The notes below the pieces were generated by a model that was given only the letters and a program-made list of their open reading frames with translations, was not told the origin of the DNA and made no database searches. Position numbers and translations under genes: made by a program. This document shows, one piece after another, positions 8,156 to 17,946 of a stretch of 64,000 bases of DNA. Positions within the stretch are counted from its first letter, which is position 1. Each line of letters opens with the position of its first letter. Source of the stretch: Paenibacillus sp. W2I17 (GTDB lineage: Bacteria > Bacillota > Bacilli > Paenibacillales > Paenibacillaceae); assembly GCF_030815985.1 (NCBI RefSeq), contig NZ_JAUSXM010000001.1, positions 6,076,001-6,140,000 of the forward strand, given 5' to 3'.

Positions 8156-9406
8156 ATGAAACAAATGATAGTACATAATGAACATAACCTCATGCAAATG
8201 GCGCTTCTGGAAGAAGGCAAAGCTGTGGAATTTACGGCAGAGCGTACACGCGAGCGTGGACTGCTGGGTTCCTTTTTCAAGGGACGGGTCGTGAATGTGT
8301 TACCAGGTATGCAAGCTGCTTTTGTGGATATTGGTCAGAAAAAGAATGCTTTTCTCTATGTGGACGATGTGTTGCATCCCCATCTGGAGAAACAGCCCAA
8401 GGTGAAGCCTTCCATCTCGGAGTTGCTTCGTCCGGGTCAGGAAGTCATTGTTCAGGTGCTGAAAGAACCGGTAGGAGGCAAAGGAGCCCGGGTGACGACT
8501 CATTATTCACTCCCGGGCCGTTGGCTTGTCTACATGCCTGTTGCTGACTATGTAGCCGTATCCAAGAAAATTGCCCGTGAAGGGGACCGATCCCGTCTTA
8601 AGGCACTTGGGGAGCAACTGAGGCGAGATGAAGAAGGACTTATTATTCGGACCGTATCTGGAGAAGAGCAACATGAAGCCATTAAGTCGGACTTGGAAAC
8701 ATTACGCGCACAGTGGTATCTGATTCGTGAAAAAGCGGACAGTTTGCCTTCACCAAGCCTCTTGCATCGGGATCATAGCATGGTACAGCGAATCATCAGA
8801 GATGTGTATACGCCAGGGAGTGACGAAGTCATCACTGATAGTGAAGGACAAGCCCGTGAGGTAAAAGCATTGCTGGAAGAGATTAGTCCTGGTCATCAAC
8901 CCAAAGTACAGGTGTATCGGGGAACAGAATCCATCTTTGCTGCCTATGGTGTGCAGGAACAGTTGAATAAGGATTTTGCCCGGAAAGTGTGGTTGCCCGG
9001 AGGCGGATACATTGTCATTGATCATACCGAAGCTCTGACGGTAGTGGATGTGAACACAGGCAAATATACGGGAGCTGGCGGTGACAGTCTGGAAGAGACC
9101 GTGACAGAGACCAACATACAGGCAGCAGTGGAGATTGCCCGTCTAATGCGCCTACGAGATATCGGTGGCATGATTATTGTCGACTTCATTGATATGGAGG
9201 AAGACTCGAATCGGCATGAAGTCGCGGCAACCTTGGAGGGTGAGCTCAAGAAGGATCGGACCAAAGCGTTTGTAATGGGTTGGACCAAACTGGGCTTGCT
9301 CGAACTTACCCGTAAGAAAGTGCGGGAAGAAAGTACGCTGCCCTATGTGGAGCCGTGTTCTTCCTGCCATGGTACGGGAAAAAGATATATTTCACCTTTG
9401 CATTGA
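8156..9406 (+). CDS. rng: Ribonuclease E/G family protein (RNase G type)
   Basis: This single-strand endoribonuclease family matures or degrades RNA. The 416-aa protein has an S1-like RNA-binding domain (about residues 36-115, GFV-type pattern MQAAFVDIGQKKNAF), the catalytic RNase H-like core with the metal-binding aspartates in VVDVNTG and VDFIDME, and a zinc-link cysteine pair CSSC at 401-404. It lacks the long E. coli RNase E tail. The ATG at 8156 follows AGAGGTG; a TTG at 8135 is in frame but has no ribosome binding site. In B. subtilis no such gene lies between spoIVFB and rplU. Confidence 0.9.
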   Translation: MKQMIVHNEHNLMQMALLEEGKAVEFTAERTRERGLLGSFFKGRVVNVLPGMQAAFVDIGQKKNAFLYVDDVLHPHLEKQPKVKPSISELLRPGQEVIVQVLKEPVGGKGARVTTHYSLPGRWLVYMPVADYVAVSKKIAREGDRSRLKALGEQLRRDEEGLIIRTVSGEEQHEAIKSDLETLRAQWYLIREKADSLPSPSLLHRDHSMVQRIIRDVYTPGSDEVITDSEGQAREVKALLEEISPGHQPKVQVYRGTESIFAAYGVQEQLNKDFARKVWLPGGGYIVIDHTEALTVVDVNTGKYTGAGGDSLEETVTETNIQAAVEIARLMRLRDIGGMIIVDFIDMEEDSNRHEVAATLEGELKKDRTKAFVMGWTKLGLLELTRKKVREESTLPYVEPCSSCHGTGKRYISPLH

Positions 9407-9431
9407 TTTTTGATATATTGCGTGATATAAT
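9403..9431 (+). promoter_or_regulatory. Sigma-A promoter of the rplU operon
   Basis: TTGATT (9403-9408), a 17-bp spacer and a perfect TATAAT (9426-9431). The -35 overlaps the last codons of rng. The transcript would begin near 9438 and carry a 120-nt leader. Confidence 0.7.
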
Positions 9432-9437
9432 CTTCAA

Positions 9438-9555
9438 GTATGTGTTTAGCCTAATGGTCTTGCACATGCTGTAACCGCACTGGCCTGGTATAAGAACAGT
9501 TCCGCAAGGACACTGTCACCTGAGAACGGGCGAGTCTGAGACATGAGGAGGTGCA
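9438..9555 (+). promoter_or_regulatory. rplU 5' leader, candidate L21 autoregulatory element
   Basis: About 120 nt separate the promoter from rplU and contain complementary stretches flanking ACTGGCCTGG and GAACGGGCGAG. Firmicute rplU mRNAs commonly carry an L21 leader that lets the protein repress its own operon. The position and length fit that family, but I could not align the consensus by eye. Confidence 0.45.
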
Positions 9556-9561
9556 AGGCAA

Positions 9562-9873
9562 ATGTACGCAATTATTGAAACAGGCGGCAAACAGTACAAA
9601 GTCCAAGAGGGCGATGTTCTGTTCATCGAGAAATTAACTGCGAACGATGGCGAAAGCGTAACGTTCGACCGTGTCCTGGCTGTATCTAACGATCAAGGTT
9701 TGACAGCAGGTACACCATTGATTTCCGGAGCTACTGTAACGGCTAAAGTGGAGAAACATGGCAAAGGACAAAAGGTTATCGTATACAAATACAAACCTAA
9801 AAAGAACTACCATGTGAAGCAAGGTCACCGTCAACCGTACACTAAAGTAACTATCGAAACAATCAAAGCGTAA
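9562..9873 (+). CDS. rplU: 50S ribosomal protein L21
   Basis: L21 binds 23S rRNA and contacts L20. The 103-aa sequence starts [18 protein letters not shown] and ends in the basic RNA-binding motif [17 protein letters not shown], both family hallmarks. GAGGAGGTG precedes the ATG. It is first in the rplU-prp-rpmA transcript, as in all Bacillales. Confidence 0.98.
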   Translation: MYAIIETGGKQYKVQEGDVLFIEKLTANDGESVTFDRVLAVSNDQGLTAGTPLISGATVTAKVEKHGKGQKVIVYKYKPKKNYHVKQGHRQPYTKVTIETIKA

Positions 9874-9887
9874 AGAAGGTGCGATAA

Positions 9888-10217
9888 GTGATTATCGTTC
9901 AAATCTTTCGTGATGAGGACGGGAACATCGAACGTTTTTCCATCGAAGGGCATGCTAATTTTGCCAAGCGGGGAGAAGACATCGTATGTGCCGGGGTATC
10001 CGCTGTTACAGTGGGTACGGTGAACTCGATTGAAACATTGACCGGTGTCGAAATGGATGCCAAGATGAAGAATGGCTTTTTAAGCGGTTCTTTACCTTTG
10101 TTAGAGAGAGGGGAAACCTGGTCCCAGGTACAATTGTTACTCGAATCCATGGTGGTTATGCTCTCTAATATTGCAGAGTCATACGGGAAGTATATTAAAA
10201 TACAGCAATTCAAATAA
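9888..10217 (+). CDS. prp: Ribosomal-processing cysteine protease Prp
   Basis: Prp (YsxB) removes the N-terminal extension of ribosomal protein L27 before ribosome assembly. The 109-aa protein keeps the catalytic pair at the positions known from Staphylococcus aureus Prp: His22 in EGHA and Cys34 in DIVCAGVSA. Its substrate, L27 with the cleavable leader, is encoded 23 bp downstream. GTG start behind AAGAAGGTG. Lying between rplU and rpmA is diagnostic. Confidence 0.95.
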   Translation: MIIVQIFRDEDGNIERFSIEGHANFAKRGEDIVCAGVSAVTVGTVNSIETLTGVEMDAKMKNGFLSGSLPLLERGETWSQVQLLLESMVVMLSNIAESYGKYIKIQQFK

Positions 10218-10240
10218 GCAAAGAAGGAGGACAACCAATC

Positions 10241-10552
10241 ATGTTGAAATTAAATCTTCAGTTATTCGCATCGAAAAAAGGTGTAGGTTCCACGAAGAAC
10301 GGACGTGACAGTAATGCTCAACGTCTGGGTGTTAAACGTGCTGATGGTCAAACTGTAACTGGTGGTAGCATTCTCGTTCGCCAACGCGGAACGAAAATTC
10401 ACCCTGGAACTAACGTTGGCATCGGTAAAGATGACACTTTGTTCGCGAAAATCGACGGCGTTGTAAAATTCGAACGTTGGGGACGCGATCGCAAAAAAGT
10501 AAGCATCTATCCTGTTAATGTTGCTCCTGTAGCAGCAGCAGTAGAAGCGTAA
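10241..10552 (+). CDS. rpmA: 50S ribosomal protein L27 with cleavable leader
   Basis: L27 lies at the peptidyl-transferase centre. The 103-aa sequence has the Firmicute N-terminal extension [10 protein letters not shown] before [14 protein letters not shown]; Prp is expected to cut after Ala10. A strong AAGGAGG precedes the ATG. A terminator follows at 10575. Confidence 0.98.
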   Translation: MLKLNLQLFASKKGVGSTKNGRDSNAQRLGVKRADGQTVTGGSILVRQRGTKIHPGTNVGIGKDDTLFAKIDGVVKFERWGRDRKKVSIYPVNVAPVAAAVEA

Positions 10553-10574
10553 TATCGGCATTCCGCCTAAGGAG

Positions 10575-10602
10575 CCTTCGGCATTTTTGCCGAAGGTTTT
10601 TT
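10575..10602 (+). terminator. Rho-independent terminator after rpmA
   Basis: CCTTCGGC (10575-10582) and GCCGAAGG (10589-10596) form a perfect 8-bp stem followed by TTTTTT. It separates the ribosomal genes from spo0B-obg. Confidence 0.9.
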
Positions 10603-10702
10603 GTATTCAACGGTTATTCGATAATGAACTGGCAGAAAAGACATGTTATACTTGGTTACGGTGGGTGTAGACCAACCGAGTTTTGTAGAACGGGGAGAAG
10701 CC

Positions 10703-11440
10703 ATGAAATCTTGGAAAAGAGTGCCGTGGATTGCGGCATGTTCACTTCTGATTCCTTTGGTTTTCGTTATGTTGTATCCGGCGATGATCTCAAGCGTCGT
10801 GTGCGCATTGTGGTCCGTCGCAGTATTGCTCATTTCTGTGAATGCGATGAAGAAACAGGCGGAGGCGGAACGCAGAGCCATCATACAATCCATGGAAAAA
10901 ACAGCAATTGCTTCATTAAATCATCATCGACACGACTGGATGAACGACCTTCAGGTGTTATATGGATATCTTCGGCTGGGCAAACTTGATAAATCCTTGC
11001 AATGTGTGGAAAGAATAAAAGAGCGGGTTACAGAAGAAAGCCGAATCTCCAGATTAGGTATTCCTTCCCTCGTATTTTATCTTCAGTCTTTTCGCGCCAG
11101 TGGAATTGCGCTGGACTTGCATGTGGAAATAGAAGATGAGTTGCAGCTTAGTGCTCTGGTCTCTCCCGAGGATGGCGAGTCACTTACCGGGGCGATTGCT
11201 GATGCAATCAGGGCCTATCAATATGGCGGCGGCCGGTCTTCTTGGGGAGAGGTTCGCAAACTGACCTTAAACTTCGGACAGGATCATGGAGATGTGGTTG
11301 TCCGACTGGATGGGGATCAAACACCCGATCCGGAAACACTGCGGCAGCTTACTGCCGTACTCAAAGGAAAAAAAGTCAGAACGGAGCAGTTTCCGTCTGA
11401 GGATACGTTTATACAATTCAGAATGCCGTGTGGAATATAG
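10703..11440 (+). CDS. spo0B: Spo0B-type sporulation phosphotransferase with N-terminal membrane anchor
   Basis: Spo0B passes phosphate from Spo0F to Spo0A in the sporulation phosphorelay. The motif RHDWMNDLQ contains the phospho-accepting His77, equal to His30 of B. subtilis Spo0B (SRHDWMNKLQ), in a helical-hairpin dimer region, followed by a degenerate ATPase-like domain. Unlike the 192-aa soluble B. subtilis protein, this one is 245 aa and begins with two hydrophobic segments (about residues 8-26 and 29-47), suggesting membrane attachment. The ATG at 10703 follows GGGGAG. The order rpmA-spo0B-obg supports the call. Confidence 0.85.
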   Translation: MKSWKRVPWIAACSLLIPLVFVMLYPAMISSVVCALWSVAVLLISVNAMKKQAEAERRAIIQSMEKTAIASLNHHRHDWMNDLQVLYGYLRLGKLDKSLQCVERIKERVTEESRISRLGIPSLVFYLQSFRASGIALDLHVEIEDELQLSALVSPEDGESLTGAIADAIRAYQYGGGRSSWGEVRKLTLNFGQDHGDVVVRLDGDQTPDPETLRQLTAVLKGKKVRTEQFPSEDTFIQFRMPCGI

Positions 11441-11457
11441 GAAGAAGGGGTTAACCA

Positions 11458-12768
11458 ATGTTTGTAGATAAAGCGAAGATTTATGTAAAAGCCGGTGACG
11501 GAGGGGACGGAATTATTTCGTTCCGTCGTGAGAAGTATGTACCAAACGGCGGACCTGCCGGGGGCGATGGAGGCAGAGGAGCTGACATCATTTTCCGCGT
11601 GGATGAAGGTTTGCGGACGTTGATGGATTTCCGTTATCAGCGTCACTTCAAGGCCCCACGTGGTGAGAAGGGACGTAACAAAAGTCAGCATGGTGCAAAC
11701 GCGGAGAACATGATTGTGCGCATTCCACCAGGAACTATCATCTTGGATGAAGACAGTGGAGAAGTACTGGCGGATATGACACGTCACGGTCAACAGGTTG
11801 TTATTGCTCGTGGTGGTCGGGGCGGACGGGGTAACATCCGATTTGCTACACCGAACAATCCTGCACCTGAACTTGCCGAGAATGGTGAAGAAGGACAAGA
11901 GCGTTACATCGTACTCGAACTGAAAGTTATGGCAGATGTTGGTCTGGTTGGTTTCCCGAGTGTCGGGAAATCCACATTGCTTTCTGTCGTTTCGTCAGCC
12001 AAGCCAAAGATCGGTGCATACCATTTCACAACCATTACACCGAATCTGGGTGTAGTGGGTGTAGGAGAAGGCCGAAGCTTCGTCATGGCCGATTTGCCTG
12101 GACTGATTGAAGGTGCGCATGAAGGGGTCGGACTGGGACATGAGTTCCTGCGTCATGTCGAGCGTACTCGTATTATTGTTCATGTCGTAGATATGTCGGG
12201 TTCGGAAGGACGCGATCCTTTTGAAGACTGGCAGAAAATCAATGACGAATTGAAGTTGTACAATCCGCTTCTCGCCGAGAGAACGCAAATTGTAGCAGCT
12301 AACAAGATGGATATGCCAGACTCTGAAGCGAACCTGGAGCAATTTTTACAGCAAGTTCGTGAAGTTCAACCAGATATTGAAGTGATGCCAATTTCATCCT
12401 TGACCCGGAAAGGGATTCAAGAGCTTCTGTATCGTGCAGCTGATCTGCTGGATCAGGTTCCAGACGAGCGAGTGGTTGAAGAGGTAGCAGATGTATCTGA
12501 ACGTAAAGTATACAGTCTGGACAAAAAAGAAGACGATGGTTTCAAAATTGTGCGTGAGAATGAAATGTTCGTTGTCGAAAGTGCCAAGATTGACCGCATG
12601 ATGAAACGGATGCAATTGAACTCACATGAAGCTATACTGAAACTCGCACGTACACTGCGTTATATGGGTGTGGACGCTGAGTTGCGTAAGCGTGGAGCTG
12701 TAGAAGGCACCATCGTGCGTATTGGAGACTTTGAATTCGAATTCGTGGAAGGCAGCAGTTACTACTAA
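11458..12768 (+). CDS. obg: GTPase ObgE/CgtA
   Basis: Obg is an essential GTPase that acts in late 50S assembly, binds ppGpp, and in B. subtilis is needed for sporulation initiation. The 436-aa protein has the glycine-rich Obg fold (1 to about 158; GGDGGRGAD), the G domain with [21 protein letters not shown] and NKMD, and a C-terminal OCT domain (about 345-430) found in Gram-positive Obg. A good ribosome binding site (GAAGAAGGGG) lies upstream. It is linked to spo0B by an 17-bp gap. Confidence 0.97.
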   Translation: MFVDKAKIYVKAGDGGDGIISFRREKYVPNGGPAGGDGGRGADIIFRVDEGLRTLMDFRYQRHFKAPRGEKGRNKSQHGANAENMIVRIPPGTIILDEDSGEVLADMTRHGQQVVIARGGRGGRGNIRFATPNNPAPELAENGEEGQERYIVLELKVMADVGLVGFPSVGKSTLLSVVSSAKPKIGAYHFTTITPNLGVVGVGEGRSFVMADLPGLIEGAHEGVGLGHEFLRHVERTRIIVHVVDMSGSEGRDPFEDWQKINDELKLYNPLLAERTQIVAANKMDMPDSEANLEQFLQQVREVQPDIEVMPISSLTRKGIQELLYRAADLLDQVPDERVVEEVADVSERKVYSLDKKEDDGFKIVRENEMFVVESAKIDRMMKRMQLNSHEAILKLARTLRYMGVDAELRKRGAVEGTIVRIGDFEFEFVEGSSYY

Positions 12769-12804
12769 GTAGCTGTCTTCCGTGGAGAGACAGATCGATA
12801 TAGG

Positions 12805-12848
12805 AACGCAGAGAAGTGGGAAGTTGACCCGCAACTCTGCGTTTTTTT
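12805..12848 (+). terminator. Rho-independent terminator after obg
   Basis: AACGCAGAG near 12805 pairs with CTCTGCGTT near 12834-12843, extended by GTGGG/CCCGC, followed by a long T run. Confidence 0.85.
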
Positions 12849-12925
12849 GTTTTTTCCTGACATGGGAGAGGGATAAACTTGTATACTGTGAGGAACGTAT
12901 TTCAAAAAATTAGGCGTGTCATGTA

Positions 12926-12954
12926 TTGCCCTTTTGTCATAGATCCTATATAAT
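12926..12954 (+). promoter_or_regulatory. Sigma-A promoter for the ACT-domain/hom operon
   Basis: TTGCCC (12926-12931), a 17-bp spacer and a perfect TATAAT (12949-12954), placed after the obg terminator and 44 bp before the next start codon. Confidence 0.65.
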
Positions 12955-12997
12955 GTCCACTATATGAATACATGAGTCTTTGAGGAGAGGACGTTCT

Positions 12998-13435
12998 GTG
13001 AACGAACGCTATTACTTAGTACGGGAAGATATTTTACCAGAGGCAGTGGTGAAGACCATGCAGGTAAAAGAACTACTGGCTTCTGGTGATGTTAAAACAG
13101 TGCATGAGGCGGTTGAACAGGTCGGATTAAGCCGGAGTGCCTTTTACAAGTACAAAGATGGAATTCATCTGATCAACCAGCTTGAGCGCGAGAGAATTGT
13201 AACGATCTCCATTGATCTGGAGCATCAGTCGGGTATCTTGTCTCGTGTGCTTGGACATGTAGCTGGTTATGGAGCTAATGTACTTACGATTAATCAGAGT
13301 ATCCCGCTTCAAGGAAGAGCCAATGTTGTCATTTCAGTGGAAACGACACATCTTCATGGCGAAATTGGTGAAATGCTGGATCGAATGCAAGATATGCCTG
13401 GCGTAAGACGTACGCGTATTGTAGGCCAAGGGTAA
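12998..13435 (+). CDS. pheB: ACT domain-containing protein, PheB/UPF0735 family
   Basis: This 145-aa protein has a short helix-turn-helix-like segment (about residues 35-55, VEQVGLSRSAFYKYKDGI) followed by an ACT domain (about 68-145), a fold that senses amino acids. It matches B. subtilis PheB, which lies between obg and pheA. Its exact role is unproven; a regulatory role in amino-acid synthesis is inferred from the ACT domain and neighbours. The GTG at 12998 has GGAGAGG upstream, better than a start at 12980. Confidence 0.85.
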   Translation: MNERYYLVREDILPEAVVKTMQVKELLASGDVKTVHEAVEQVGLSRSAFYKYKDGIHLINQLERERIVTISIDLEHQSGILSRVLGHVAGYGANVLTINQSIPLQGRANVVISVETTHLHGEIGEMLDRMQDMPGVRRTRIVGQG

Positions 13436-13493
13436 TTAGGCTTTAACATACAGGACTGACAGACAAGAATAGACATTAGGGGGTAGATCGTTA

Positions 13494-14780
13494 GTGAAAC
13501 CAGTAAAAGTCGGATTGTTGGGTCTGGGAACTGTCGGAACGGGAGTCGTTCGTATTGTGGAAGGGAATCAAGAGGATCTGAGCAGTCAGGTTGGATCGCC
13601 GATTGTCATCGAGAAGATCGCAGTGAAAAATACAGAGAAAGAACGTGTTATTGCTGTAGACCGTGCCAAGCTTACGGAAGATCCTTGGGAAGTCATTCGT
13701 CATCCAGATATTGATGTCATCGTTGAAGTCATGGGCGGTATTGATCAGACGAAGGAGTATATTCTTGAAGCGTTGGAACGAGGGAAGCATATCGTAACAG
13801 CAAACAAAGATCTCATGGCACTACATGGTACAGAGATTTTGGCGAAGGCACAGGAAAAACAATGTGACGTGTTCTATGAGGCGAGTGTTGCTGGAGGGAT
13901 TCCGATCATTCGTACGCTGATTGAAGGTTTCTCTTCTGATCGGATTACCCGCATTATGGGGATTGTGAACGGAACAACGAACTTTATTCTGACCAAAATG
14001 AGTCAGGAAGGTGCATCCTATGAAGAAGTACTGGCTGAAGCACAGGCTCTGGGATACGCCGAATCCGATCCAACTTCCGATGTGGAGGGACTTGACGCAG
14101 CTCGCAAAATGGCGATCTTGAGTACACTCGGTTTCCGCACCAATGTGGAGCTGAAGGATGTAACCGTTAAAGGAATATCCTCCGTAACTCGTGAAGACAT
14201 TATGTATGCCAAAAGACTGGGCTATGAGATGAAGTTACTTGGTATTGCGGACCGTATTGGCGATGAGATCACGATCAGCGTTCAGCCGACAATGGTTAGA
14301 CAGAATCACCCGATTGCTTCAGTCAACGGTGTGTTCAACGCAGTATATGTACACGGTGAAGCTGTAGGGGAGACGATGTTCTACGGTGCGGGTGCGGGAG
14401 AACTCCCAACGGCAACTTCGGTTGTAGCTGACATTGTGGCGGTTACCAAAAACCTTAAACTTGGCGTGAACGGTCTCAAAGCAATTGTGCCTTATAAGAT
14501 TAAGCGACTACAAAGCGACGAGCAGATCGTGTCAAAAAACTTTATTTTACTACACGTAGACGACAAAGCCGGTGTATTGGCTCAAATCACACAAATTTTC
14601 GCAGAATATGATGTCAGTCTGGCATCGGTTGTTCAACAGCCGAATGAGCACAACCCGGATGCCGAGATCATTATCGTTACACATAATGCAAGTAAGGCAA
14701 GCATGGATAAAGTGTTAAAACATTTTGAATCACTCAGCGTCATTCGCCGCATTAAGAGTGTCTACCGGGTCGAAGGATAA
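13494..14780 (+). CDS. hom: Homoserine dehydrogenase
   Basis: It reduces aspartate-semialdehyde to homoserine with NAD(P)H, the branch point to threonine and methionine. The N-terminal Rossmann motif GLGTVGTG is at residues 9-16, the catalytic domain contains the family segment NGTTNFILTKM, and a C-terminal ACT domain (about 345-428) is the expected site of threonine feedback. At 428 aa it is a monofunctional enzyme. GTG start behind AGGGGG. The thrC and thrB genes follow. Confidence 0.96.
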   Translation: MKPVKVGLLGLGTVGTGVVRIVEGNQEDLSSQVGSPIVIEKIAVKNTEKERVIAVDRAKLTEDPWEVIRHPDIDVIVEVMGGIDQTKEYILEALERGKHIVTANKDLMALHGTEILAKAQEKQCDVFYEASVAGGIPIIRTLIEGFSSDRITRIMGIVNGTTNFILTKMSQEGASYEEVLAEAQALGYAESDPTSDVEGLDAARKMAILSTLGFRTNVELKDVTVKGISSVTREDIMYAKRLGYEMKLLGIADRIGDEITISVQPTMVRQNHPIASVNGVFNAVYVHGEAVGETMFYGAGAGELPTATSVVADIVAVTKNLKLGVNGLKAIVPYKIKRLQSDEQIVSKNFILLHVDDKAGVLAQITQIFAEYDVSLASVVQQPNEHNPDAEIIIVTHNASKASMDKVLKHFESLSVIRRIKSVYRVEG

Positions 14781-14893
14781 TTGTCCGTATCCCATACGCT
14801 CTCAATTATTTCAGTTATAACGCACAAGTTAATCATATCCAGTTCAACAGGTCATCATTTCAGATTATTAAAACATAAAGGAGTTTACCCACA

Positions 14894-15964
14894 ATGAGAT
14901 ATCAAGGACTTTTGCAAACGTACAGAGAGCACCTTCCAGTTAATGAAAATACACCCCTGCTTACGCTTCAGGAAGGAAATACACCGTTGATTCATGCAGA
15001 GAATCTGTCTGAGGAACTCGGTTTGAATGTTTATTTCAAGTATGAAGGTTTGAACCCTACGGGATCTTTCAAAGACCGCGGTATGGTTATGGCTGTTGCC
15101 AAAGCTATGGAAGAGGGCAGTCGTACGATCATGTGTGCATCCACAGGTAATACGTCAGCAGCAGCAGCGGCCTACGCCGCACGTGGTGGCCTCAATTGTA
15201 TCGTACTGATTCCGAATAACAACATTGCACTGGGTAAACTAGCCCAAGCCATGATCTATGGAGCCAAAGTGATTGCGATCAATGGTAACTTTGACCGTGC
15301 ACTGGAGATTGTGCGTGAGATCACAGCCAAACATCCGATCACGCTTGTAAACTCTGTGAATCCGTTCCGGATTGAAGGACAGAAGACAGCAGCGTTTGAA
15401 GTAATTGAACAACTTGGCGAAGCGCCTGACGTTCTGGCTATTCCAGTCGGTAATGCGGGGAATATCTCGGCTTACTGGAAAGGTTTTAAGGAATATAAAG
15501 AGGCTGGTAAATCCAACACGCTTCCACGTATGGTTGGTTTCGAAGCAGAAGGTGCGATGGCCATTGTCAAAGGTGAGCCGATCCTTGAACCTGAAACAGT
15601 AGCAACAGCAATTCGAATCGGTAATCCGGCGAGCTGGAAAACGGCAGTAGCTGCAGCTGAGGAATCTGGTGGACAGATCAACTATGTAACGGATGAACAA
15701 ATTCTGACAGCGTATCGTACACTTGCTTCTCGGGAAGGGATTTTTGCTGAACCTGCTTCTGCGGCTTCCCTTGCCGGTGTATACAAACTGAAGAGTGAAG
15801 GGTACTTTAAAGGCGGAGAGACTGTAGTTTGTGTACTGACAGGTAATGGCCTGAAAGATCCTAATATTGCGATCAAAACAGTAGCGACTGAGCCACTTGT
15901 TGTTGAAGATACGGAAGAAGCAGTAATGGCGGCCATTGCACAACTGGAGCAGCAATCTGTATGA
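14894..15964 (+). CDS. thrC: Threonine synthase
   Basis: It converts O-phosphohomoserine to threonine with PLP. The PLP lysine lies in GSFKDRG (Lys60), and the phosphate-binding loop and ASTGNTSAA segment are present. At 356 aa it is the short, Bacillus-type threonine synthase. AAGGAG precedes the ATG. The stop overlaps the thrB start by 4 bp (ATGA), so thrB is coupled. Confidence 0.96.
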   Translation: MRYQGLLQTYREHLPVNENTPLLTLQEGNTPLIHAENLSEELGLNVYFKYEGLNPTGSFKDRGMVMAVAKAMEEGSRTIMCASTGNTSAAAAAYAARGGLNCIVLIPNNNIALGKLAQAMIYGAKVIAINGNFDRALEIVREITAKHPITLVNSVNPFRIEGQKTAAFEVIEQLGEAPDVLAIPVGNAGNISAYWKGFKEYKEAGKSNTLPRMVGFEAEGAMAIVKGEPILEPETVATAIRIGNPASWKTAVAAAEESGGQINYVTDEQILTAYRTLASREGIFAEPASAASLAGVYKLKSEGYFKGGETVVCVLTGNGLKDPNIAIKTVATEPLVVEDTEEAVMAAIAQLEQQSV

Positions 15965-16929
15965 GTTTGCGTGAAAAGGTAACTGTAAAAATACCTGCAA
16001 GCACAGCCAATCTCGGTCCGGGGTTTGATACCCTGGGAATGGCATTGTCTTTGTATGCCTGGTTGGAAATGAAACCTGCCGAGCAGACGTCATTTCATCT
16101 TCACGGCAATCATTTGACAGGTCTGCCAACAGACAAATCGAATTTGATTTACGAAGTTGCACAGATGGTATTCAATGAAGCTGGGGTATCCATCCCTGAA
16201 TTGGAGATTTCCATGTATTCCGATATTCCGCTTACGCGGGGACTCGGGAGCAGTGCATCAGCCATCGTTGGTGCATTGGCAGCAGCGAACGCATTAATTG
16301 GTGCTCCTTTATCCGATGCGAAGCTTCTGGATATGGCCACATCCCTCGAGAAGCATCCTGATAATGTGGGGGCATCTCTGTATGGCGGTATTATTACGGC
16401 TGCATGGAATGGTCAACAGGTAGATCATATACGTATTGAACCACACCAGGATCTGCAGACTTTGGTTATTGTACCTGAATTCCAGTTGTCTACTTCAAAA
16501 GCAAGGAATGTGATTCCAGAGCAATTTGGCATGTCTGATGTGGTGCATAACATTAGCAGATCCTCACTGCTCGTTGCCGCTTTGGCGAGTGGACGACTGG
16601 ATATGATTCAGAAGGCGATGTCAGATCGAATTCACCAACCATATCGGGCATCATTGGTGCCAGGCATGGCTGAGATATTGGAACATGCCGTCGATCATGG
16701 AGCGTTGGGAGCTGCCCTGAGCGGAGCTGGACCGACCGTATTGACTTTAGTAGATCGTCATGACACCCGGAAAGCGGGATTGGAACAATATTTGCTGGAC
16801 ACCATGGAGCGGGAGGGCATATCTGCTTCTGCACTGTGGCTCGATCCGGATTTGGACGGTGTAACCGTGCTGCCTGATCAAGACGAACGTCCTTTTCTGG
16901 ACAGAATCAAAGGGGAAGTTAATGCATGA
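15961..16929 (+). CDS. thrB: Homoserine kinase
   Basis: This GHMP-family kinase phosphorylates homoserine. The ATP-binding loop appears as [15 protein letters not shown] (about residues 89-103), and the N-terminal [16 protein letters not shown] and C-terminal [11 protein letters not shown] motifs are family hallmarks. The length, 322 aa, is normal. ATGA overlaps at both ends couple it to thrC and pheA. Confidence 0.96.
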   Translation: MSLREKVTVKIPASTANLGPGFDTLGMALSLYAWLEMKPAEQTSFHLHGNHLTGLPTDKSNLIYEVAQMVFNEAGVSIPELEISMYSDIPLTRGLGSSASAIVGALAAANALIGAPLSDAKLLDMATSLEKHPDNVGASLYGGIITAAWNGQQVDHIRIEPHQDLQTLVIVPEFQLSTSKARNVIPEQFGMSDVVHNISRSSLLVAALASGRLDMIQKAMSDRIHQPYRASLVPGMAEILEHAVDHGALGAALSGAGPTVLTLVDRHDTRKAGLEQYLLDTMEREGISASALWLDPDLDGVTVLPDQDERPFLDRIKGEVNA

Positions 16930-17798
16930 AACGAATTGCAGTATTACCTGAAGGCTCAGTCTCTCATGAGGCAATTGATTTCCTTTTCAACGGGGAACCA
17001 TTAGATTTGCTTCATTCCAAGCTGATTTCGGATGTTTTTCGAGCAACGGATAGCGGGATTGCGCAATACAGTGTCATTCCGATTGAAAATACCATTGAAG
17101 GCTCTGTTAGTCTTCATATGGACTGGCTTGTGAATGAAGTGGACATTCCGATGCAAGCAGAGTGGGTATACCCATCCATCCAGAATGTTATTGGACATGG
17201 CTCGGAATTTAAGACAGAGAGTGGCGAGTATGACTTTGGTAGAATCACCAAGATTATGTCTCACCCTGTGGCTATTCCGCAGTGTCAGAATTTTATTCGG
17301 ATGCATTCACCCGGGGCGGACCTTGAAGGTGTGAACAGTACAGCCGAAGCTGTAGAAATTGTGAAAAAAAATCCGGGTAAGGGCTGGGTGGCGATTGGTA
17401 CCAAGCTTGCTGCTCAGAAGCATGGCTTGGACATTATGGCTGAGCGGGTTACAGATCATGACAACAACTATACCCGTTTTGTGCTCATCGGCCATGAACC
17501 TGTGAACATTCCACGTGAACCGGATCATGTAAAAACCAGCTTGCTGGTGACATTGCCAGAAGATGCACCGGGTGCGTTGCATCAGGTATTATCAGCTTTT
17601 GCATGGCGGAAGCTGAACTTGACCCGTCTCGAATCTCGTCCAACGAAGAAACGATTGGGCAGTTACTATTTTTACATTGATGTTGTGGAAACGGTCGATT
17701 CGGTATTGCTTACCGCAGCCATGGCAGAGATTGAAGCATTGAATTGTCAGGTGCGCGTTCTGGGTAGCTATCCTTGTTATACATATCCTTCGAGATAA
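16926..17798 (+). CDS. pheA: Prephenate dehydratase
   Basis: It converts prephenate to phenylpyruvate for phenylalanine synthesis. The catalytic domain (about residues 1-180) ends with the family motif NNYTRF, and a C-terminal ACT domain (about 198-280) carries the GALH and ESRP motifs that bind phenylalanine for feedback inhibition. At 290 aa it is monofunctional, without chorismate mutase. Its start overlaps the thrB stop, so threonine and phenylalanine genes share one transcript here. Confidence 0.95.
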   Translation: MKRIAVLPEGSVSHEAIDFLFNGEPLDLLHSKLISDVFRATDSGIAQYSVIPIENTIEGSVSLHMDWLVNEVDIPMQAEWVYPSIQNVIGHGSEFKTESGEYDFGRITKIMSHPVAIPQCQNFIRMHSPGADLEGVNSTAEAVEIVKKNPGKGWVAIGTKLAAQKHGLDIMAERVTDHDNNYTRFVLIGHEPVNIPREPDHVKTSLLVTLPEDAPGALHQVLSAFAWRKLNLTRLESRPTKKRLGSYYFYIDVVETVDSVLLTAAMAEIEALNCQVRVLGSYPCYTYPSR

Positions 17799-17946
17799 TT
17801 GACCTGATGGTGTTTGGGAATGTTAGAAGGTTGTCATAAGTCGGGGTAGAATGAGCGAGTAATGGCTTGTCATTTGGTGTACAATGGACGGGTTAATAAC
17901 GTTTCGGAGTACAGGGAATGGATATTTTATGGAGGTGCAGTCATCG

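Noticed and set aside
15239..16162. A 307-codon minus-strand frame opposite thrC and thrB
   Set aside because: Shadow of two well-supported genes; it has unnatural composition rich in Arg, Cys and Phe.
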